Below the pieces are notes generated by a model. The model was not told the DNA's origin. It saw only the letters and a list, made by a program, of their open reading frames with translations, and did no database searches. A stretch of 64,000 nt of DNA, taken from Nonomuraea spiralis. GTDB taxonomy: Bacteria; Actinomycetota; Actinomycetes; Streptosporangiales; Streptosporangiaceae. Positions 59,837 to 64,000 of this stretch are shown piece by piece; the stretch's first letter is position 1, and each line of letters starts with the position of its first letter. The stretch spans positions 1 to 64,000 of the forward strand of contig NZ_BMRC01000022.1 of the NCBI RefSeq assembly GCF_014648435.1. Direction: 5' to 3'. Position numbers and translations under genes: made by a program.

Positions 59837-60001
59837 CTATCGAGTCTCGCGGTGCGCGCGGTGGCAGCGGCAGTTCGGGCAGTACTTCTTCAGCTCAAGC
59901 CGATCCGGGTCGTTGCGCCGGTTCTTCCGCGTGATGTAGTTGCGGTGCTTGCACTCCTGGCAGGCCAGCGTGATCTTCGGCCTAACGTCGGTGGCAGCCA
60001 C
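59837..60001 (-). CDS. rpmG: 50S ribosomal protein L33
   Basis: 54 aa from a GTG at 60001: VAATDVRPKITLACQECKHR then NYITRKNRRNDPDRLELKKY and CPNCRCHRAHRETR. It is the zinc-binding (C+) form with two CxxC pairs. Binds near the ribosomal E site. Lies just after tRNA-Met on the same strand, the standard actinobacterial order. Confidence 0.97.
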   Translation of the reverse strand: MAATDVRPKITLACQECKHRNYITRKNRRNDPDRLELKKYCPNCRCHRAHRETR

Positions 60002-60072
60002 TTGGGAGTGCCTTTCTACGTTCGGGACATGGACACACCCGTGCCCAGGCCGACCGACCTGGGATTGGGTAG

Positions 60073-60146
60073 TAGCGGAGGCCGGACTTGAACCGGCGAC
60101 ACAACGATTATGAGCCGTTTGCTCTGCCTGACTGAGCTACTCCGCC
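60073..60146 (-). tRNA. tRNA-Met (CAT)
   Basis: Complete cloverleaf on the minus strand. Acceptor GGCGGAG pairs with CTCCGCT; D arm GCTCAGTCAGGCAGAGC; anticodon stem-loop AACGGCTCATAATCGTT with anticodon CAT; T arm GCCGGTTCAAGTCCGGC. The 5' end pairs as G-T at position 1-72, consistent with elongator Met. CCA is not encoded. Confidence 0.95.
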
Positions 60147-60594
60147 TTGGCCGGAAACTCCCGGCCCGTAGAGGATACCCGAAGCGGGGAGCACATTAGT
60201 AACTCACCTGATCGGGTGGGGTGCTACCAGTATGCCCCAGGAACCTCCGACAATCGAAATCCGACCATGCCACCTAGGTCTCGCCTGGGGAATCACCTGC
60301 GGAGGCCAACGTCACACTAGCAGCCGCCCCCTCCCCAGGCGAACGCACGCGCTGGGCCGAGAACGCCCGTCGGGCAGCCGTACGACCGCGAACGGACACC
60401 CGCGCCGGCGGCGGGAGGGGACGGGAGGGGACGGCGCAGCGGGCACCCGGGCGGCGGCGTAAGGGGACACACACCACCCGGGCGCCCGAGCAAATGGCGG
60501 CAAGCCCCGGCACACCCCCGCAAGACCAAGCCTCCGCCGCCCGTAGGGCTACGCCTGGCCTTGCCGCATGGCCGAGCCTTCGCCGCCCATAGGG
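60147..60594. other. non-coding stretch with an imperfect direct repeat
   Basis: No credible gene. The left part should hold the tRNA-Met promoter. Near the right end, a 26-base unit (60530-60555) is repeated at 60576-60601 with two differences (period 46); the second copy contains the stop codon of the secreted protein gene. Confidence 0.6.
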
Positions 60595-60915
60595 CTACGC
60601 CCCGCGTTCGTCGACGCCGACGGCGCCCACTCCGCTGCCCCAGCTGGCGCATTTGCCCTCGGAGCGGCCCGAGGCGCCGGGCCCGAGCGTGACCCACGGG
60701 CCCACGACGTCCGGGCTCCAGCCGCAGGTGATCACGGCGCGGTACACCCAGGTCTGGCCGGTGGGGTTGTGGCAGTCGGCCCGGCCGACGTAGGAGTCCT
60801 CCGGGGCCCGGCCGCTGTTGCACTGCAGGGAGCCGGCGGACGCGGGGGCGGCCGGGATGACGAGGCCGGAAAGGGCGGCGGCGATACCGGCGGCAAGGGC
60901 CAGTTTCCTGTTCAT
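60595..60915 (-). CDS. small secreted protein
   Basis: 106 aa. Clear Sec signal peptide (MNRKLALAAGIAAALSGLVI, cleavage after PAAPASA about residue 27). The mature about 79 residues contain four cysteines (QCNSG, DCHNP, TCGWS, KCASW), probably two disulfides, and aromatic residues (WVYRAV, GPWVTL). No known domain. Divergent from the XRE-like gene. Confidence 0.75.
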   Translation of the reverse strand: MNRKLALAAGIAAALSGLVIPAAPASAGSLQCNSGRAPEDSYVGRADCHNPTGQTWVYRAVITCGWSPDVVGPWVTLGPGASGRSEGKCASWGSGVGAVGVDERGA

Positions 60916-61126
60916 GTCGTCTTCCTCTTCTGCTCAGGAATCGGCGCTGGTGAGCGCCCGAATGCCAGGAAAGCGGCCAGATGCCGGTGTCCAACAGGAC
61001 GGCGGACATGCTCGTCCGCAGTCGTCCATATGTGAGCCTGGCCCGGACGCCACTGAAATCCCCCCGGACACGCTCGGTCATCGTTCGTACACTGTCGGAC
61101 AGAGGAAGCCGGTCGGGAGAGGGGCG

Positions 61127-62530
61127 ATGGGCGAGGACCAGGAAGGCGCGGAACCCGGCGTCGAATCCGTGAACTGCCATGAGGGCCTGGTGAGGCTCCT
61201 GGCCGAGCAGTTCGCGCGGGCCGACGTGTCGCTGCGGGAGCTTCAGGCACGGGCCGACAGAGCGGGCGGCCCCCGCCTTCCCCGGGCAACCTGCGCGGAC
61301 ATGCTGGCCGGGCGACGATTCCCCAAAAAGGCGGTGATGGTGACGTTCCTGCGAGCGTGTGGGGTGCCCGAACACCGGGTGCCCGAATGGGAACGGGCGT
61401 GGGAACGCGTACGGCTTGCCCGCATGCCTCCCACGAACTACCAACTCGCCCAGACCGTCCTGTCCACGATCAACCACCCCCCGGACGCCTTCACCCCGTC
61501 GGCCGGCGCCCTGCCCCGGCCGGGCATCACCCCCCTCGAAGGCCCCACCCGCGCCAGCACCACCCCCCTTGAAGACTTCACCCCGGGCGCCGCGTCGCTC
61601 TGGGACCTCACCCGGCCCGCCGCCGTACCCCTCGGCGGGCTCCCCGGCGCCGCGCCCCTCGAAGACCTCGGCCAGGGCACCGCGCCTCCTGAAGGCGTCT
61701 CCCTGCCCGCCGGGGGCGTGCCCCCCGAAAGGAGCGATCCCCCCGCAGACCCCCAGATGGCAGGCAGCGGCACGCATCCGCTCGGCCGTCCTCCCGCCGA
61801 CGACGTTCTCCCGATCGGCGGGCTTCCGGTCGGCGTGGTCGTGGCCGCCGCCCCCATGACCGGCGGATTCCCTGTCACCGCGCCCACACTCGGCGGCGAA
61901 CTGGCCGTTCCGGGAGGCGGCGGGGCCGGGCTGCGGGAGTGGGGGCGGCGACGGGCGGCCGGGACGGCGGCCCTGGTGGTGGCCGGAGCCGTGGGGGTCG
62001 GTGTGGCGGTCGGGTGGTGGGCGGCGCCGCGACAGGCCGATCCCGTCACTCAAGGCCGTTCGGTCTCGGACGACGGCCGCGCGTTCGGGCCCGGAGGTTC
62101 GAGCCGGTTCGCGGTGACCGTCGATCCCGCCAACACCGGCGTACGCCTGATCCGCCGCCTGGACGCCGGCATCGCCATGCAGCAGGCCGCCATCACCGTG
62201 AACGGCTCCCCGGCCGGCTCCTGGCACCCGCTGCCCGTCGAGAACACCTACCGCTGGCGCGACCAGACCGTCGACCTGCCTCCGGCGCTGACCACGGGCC
62301 GGCGTTCCCTGACCGTGGTCAACAGCTTCGTCTCCTCCTCCCTCGACTTCAACGAGTTCCTCTACGTCGTCAAGCAGCAGGTGAAGGGCGTCTGGTCGAT
62401 CGCGGACACCGTGGACGTGGGGCCGTACCACACCACCAGCGAGGCCGCCCACGACTACCGGCTCACCGGCCCCCAGACCTTCGCCGACACCCGCCACTTC
62501 GCCTACGCACCCCTGGACGGCACCACCTGA
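61127..62530 (+). CDS. membrane-anchored XRE-like protein with an extracellular domain
   Basis: 467 aa from the ATG at 61127, behind GGGAGAGGGG. Residues about 20-95 are an actinobacterial XRE-like domain (LVRLLAEQFARADVSLRELQ, MLAGRRFPKKAVMVTFLRAC). A long Pro/Gly/Thr linker (about 115-275) contains degenerate P-L-E/G-x repeats. One TM helix follows (TAALVVAGAVGVGVAVGWWA). The extracytoplasmic domain (about 325-467: FAVTVDPANTGVRLIRRLDA, NSFVSSSLDFNEFLYVVKQQ) is unrecognised. Possibly a membrane-tethered sensor-regulator. Confidence 0.75.
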   Translation: MGEDQEGAEPGVESVNCHEGLVRLLAEQFARADVSLRELQARADRAGGPRLPRATCADMLAGRRFPKKAVMVTFLRACGVPEHRVPEWERAWERVRLARMPPTNYQLAQTVLSTINHPPDAFTPSAGALPRPGITPLEGPTRASTTPLEDFTPGAASLWDLTRPAAVPLGGLPGAAPLEDLGQGTAPPEGVSLPAGGVPPERSDPPADPQMAGSGTHPLGRPPADDVLPIGGLPVGVVVAAAPMTGGFPVTAPTLGGELAVPGGGGAGLREWGRRRAAGTAALVVAGAVGVGVAVGWWAAPRQADPVTQGRSVSDDGRAFGPGGSSRFAVTVDPANTGVRLIRRLDAGIAMQQAAITVNGSPAGSWHPLPVENTYRWRDQTVDLPPALTTGRRSLTVVNSFVSSSLDFNEFLYVVKQQVKGVWSIADTVDVGPYHTTSEAAHDYRLTGPQTFADTRHFAYAPLDGTT

Positions 62531-62575
62531 ACCACGGGTCGGCACACAAGAGGCGAGTCACGGGGGCCGCCATGT

Positions 62576-62611
62576 GAGAACCCCGGACGTTTCCCAACGT
62601 CCGGGGTTCTC
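62576..62611 (+). terminator. strong hairpin after the XRE-like gene
   Basis: A 15-bp perfect stem, GAGAACCCCGGACGT (62576-62590) with its complement at 62597-62611, loop TTCCCA. Located 46 bases after the stop; works as a terminator for the rightward gene and possibly in both directions. Confidence 0.8.
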
Positions 62612-62707
62612 AGGGCAACCAACCCTTGTAAGCCCTACTGCCCCACAGTCCGCCTTATATGCTTTTGTCCGTTTTGTAGCGCAAGGACAGCGGAAGACGT
62701 CGGGAAA

Positions 62708-62748
62708 CGAAAAACGCCCGAGTCCGAGATTTCTCGGATCGGGCGTTT
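62708..62748 (-). terminator. terminator of tRNA-Thr
   Basis: On the minus strand, AAACGCCCGA and TCGGGCGTTT with an inner CCGAGA/TCTCGG stem form a long hairpin followed by GTTTTTC. It is 18 bases after the tRNA 3' end. Confidence 0.8.
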
Positions 62749-62765
62749 AGCCTGCTCAAACTGGG

Positions 62766-62838
62766 AGCCCCCAAACGGAATCGAACCGTTGACCTTCTCC
62801 TTACCATGGAGACGCTCTGCCGACTGAGCTATAGGGGC
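62766..62838 (-). tRNA. tRNA-Thr (GGT)
   Basis: Complete cloverleaf on the minus strand. Acceptor GCCCCTA with TGGGGGC; D arm GCTCAGTCGGCAGAGC; anticodon stem TCTCC/GGAGA around loop ATGGTAA (anticodon GGT, reads ACC); T arm AACGGTTCGATTCCGTT. CCA is not encoded. Confidence 0.95.
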
Positions 62839-62878
62839 CTGTCCGCTCGCTGCGGACAGGTGTAACCATACACGGCAC

Positions 62879-63121
62879 TCACCCATGATGCGAACTCGTA
62901 CGGGCCTCCATGGCGTGGCCGGATCGGCGGCGGGCGGCGAGGTCGACCACCTCGCACAGGTCGGCCAGGTCGACGTGCCCGGCCACCTCCTCGACCGAAC
63001 GGCAGTCGGCGACCAGCCACCCGTTCCTGCGCACCCGCAGCACCTGGCGGCCCGCCCGCATCACCGGCACCACCTCGACACCGTCGAGGCCGACCCATCG
63101 CCTGTCCATAGCGGCACACAT
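62879..63121 (-). CDS. small unknown protein
   Basis: 80 aa, or 76 aa from the second ATG at 63109. VPVMRAGRQVLRVRRNGWLV then ADCRSVEEVAGHVDLADLCE and VVDLAARRR has an ordered strand-helix pattern and looks like a real short actinobacterial protein. Function unknown. Lies upstream of tRNA-Thr on the same strand and divergent from the hemerythrin-like gene. Confidence 0.6.
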   Translation of the reverse strand: MCAAMDRRWVGLDGVEVVPVMRAGRQVLRVRRNGWLVADCRSVEEVAGHVDLADLCEVVDLAARRRSGHAMEARTSSHHG

Positions 63122-63243
63122 TAGCCGCCGGGTCTCTCATTTTCCGCCACGCCACAACCGTTACACCCATGCCAAGTCGGCACCAAGAAGTGTCTAAGAG
63201 CCGTGCCGCACGCTGGGGGCCACACGACAAGAGGAGTACCGAA

Positions 63244-63879
63244 ATGGCACCCAACATGCTCGGCTTCCGCATCACGCACCGGGCCATGCGCGCCGACACC
63301 CGCCGCCTGGCGGAGGTGATGAGCGCGATCGCCGCCGGAGAGGAGCAGGCCGGTCAGGAGCGGTTGCGGGCGATCACGACGTTCACCGCGAAGCTGTGCG
63401 CGGGCATCCACCACCATCACCAGGCGGAGGACAACGTGCTCTGGCCGGTCATCGTCCGTTCGGCGGGCGCGGAGGTGGACCTGAGCGACCTGACCGACGA
63501 CCACGCGGCGCTCGACCCGCTGCTGGAGGAGATCACGACGGCCGCGGCGCAGCTCGGCGGCGACGGGCAGGCGGCACGGCGGATGGCCAAGTCCCTGGCC
63601 TCCCTGGCCGACCTGCTGGACGAGCACATCGAGGAGGAGGAACGCCTGATCTTCCCGGTCGTCGCCACGTACGTGTCGGAGGAGGACTGGGCCAAGGTCG
63701 AGGCCGAGGTACGGAAGGGCGGTGACGCCAGGTTCGACCTGCCGAGGATCGCCCAGTACGCGCGGCCGGAGGAGATGGCCGAGCTGCGGCGGCTGGCGGG
63801 GCCGGTGCTCGTGGTGCTGCTCGCGCTCATGAAGCGCGGCCACCGGCGCCGCCAGGAGCTCATCTTCGGCACGCGGTGA
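63244..63879 (+). CDS. hemerythrin HHE-domain protein
   Basis: 211 aa from the ATG at 63244, AGAGGAG upstream. Di-iron-type four-helix bundle: ITHRAMRADTRRL, AGIHHHHQAEDNVLWPV, DLTDDHAALDPLLEEI and LDEHIEEEERLIFPVV supply the His/Glu ligands. Such proteins sense or bind O2, NO or iron. A further about 60 residues C-terminal are unassigned. Confidence 0.85.
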   Translation: MAPNMLGFRITHRAMRADTRRLAEVMSAIAAGEEQAGQERLRAITTFTAKLCAGIHHHHQAEDNVLWPVIVRSAGAEVDLSDLTDDHAALDPLLEEITTAAAQLGGDGQAARRMAKSLASLADLLDEHIEEEERLIFPVVATYVSEEDWAKVEAEVRKGGDARFDLPRIAQYARPEEMAELRRLAGPVLVVLLALMKRGHRRRQELIFGTR

Positions 63880-63928
63880 GAGGCCCGTCCCCCGCGGGAG
63901 CACCCCGTAGGGGGGTTTGAGGCGGTGC

Positions 63929-64000
63929 TCAGTGGGGGGACCGGCGGCGGGCCGCCTCGGCCCAGTGCGGGGAGCCGACGCGGTCGGCGACCTTCAGGGC
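63929..64000 (-). CDS. C-terminal end of an unidentified gene (runs off the window)
   Basis: The last 23 codons read ALKVADRVGSPHWAEAARRR then SPH and stop at 63929-63931. The pattern is protein-like and in good codon usage. Too short to assign a family; the rest lies beyond 64000. Confidence 0.5.
   Translation of the reverse strand, partial: ALKVADRVGSPHWAEAARRRSPH

Noticed and set aside
60818..61126. N-terminal extension of the XRE-like protein
   Set aside because: It crosses the divergent secreted-protein start and promoter region; the ATG at 61127 has a good ribosome site.

Overview
The window is high-G+C actinobacterial chromosome. GTG, TTG and possibly CTG starts are common, four-base stop/start overlaps are frequent, and there are two enzymes of the mycothiol-dependent maleylpyruvate isomerase superfamily. 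A tRNA-Met / rpmG / hadA-hadB / murB block of actinobacterial type lies near the right end. Frequent CGTACG-type codon pairs and the gene content suggest Streptosporangiaceae (for example Nonomuraea or a relative), but that placement is inference.

Layout. 1-1.15 kb: a YwqG-like gene in visibly lower-G+C DNA, bounded by the orphan 3' end of a tRNA, probably the end of an integrated element. 1.65-2.8 kb: ECF sigma factor with a membrane partner. 2.9-3.95 kb: three small unknown genes. 3.95-6.4 kb: a decayed purine (allantoin) catabolic locus, in which a GntR regulator and allantoinase have both lost their 5' halves at one junction, next to an allantoicase. 6.5-9.9 kb: inositol-phosphatase-like, zinc-ribbon, NAD(P)-binding and maleylpyruvate-isomerase-like genes. 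9.9-12.75 kb: two overlapping metallo-beta-lactamase-fold hydrolase genes whose junction is expanded into nine 18-bp repeats. 12.9-15.8 kb: HAD phosphatase, GNAT, an unusual PRPP synthetase and a nucleotidyltransferase. 15.9-19.3 kb: second isomerase-like gene, TetR/FAD-monooxygenase pair, NmrA-type protein. 19.26-25 kb: complete oligopeptide-type ABC transporter operon. 25.1-32 kb: metal-chaperone, DJ-1-like, quinone reductase, APC permease, hydrolase-TetR and lipB genes. 32-41.5 kb: regulator/effector pairs (TetR/monooxygenase, AraC/NmrA, TetR/membrane protein, ArsR/MFS), PspC and UppP. 41.4-46.8 kb: HrpB helicase, GNAT-like, PLP enzyme, SPFH protein with a short Arc-like partner. 46.8-55.7 kb: amidase, an aldehyde dehydrogenase pair, a large LuxR-type (LAL) regulator and deoC. 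55.7-60.2 kb: GDT1/TMEM165 cation exchanger behind a yybP-ykoY Mn2+ riboswitch, murB, a glycosyltransferase-like gene, hadB, hadA, rpmG and tRNA-Met. 60.2-64 kb: a secreted small protein and a membrane-anchored XRE-like protein sitting between tRNA-Met and tRNA-Thr, then a hemerythrin-like gene and the end of an unidentified gene.

Two themes stand out. First, regulation is local: many divergent pairs have short palindromic operators, some doubled or tripled at fixed spacing. Second, short tandem repeats recur at gene junctions. In two cases within 3 kb (18 bp x 9 and 24 bp x 3) the repeated unit contains the overlapping stop/start codon, so that each copy adds an in-frame start codon and a short N-terminal peptide repeat. 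This is the most novel pattern in the window.
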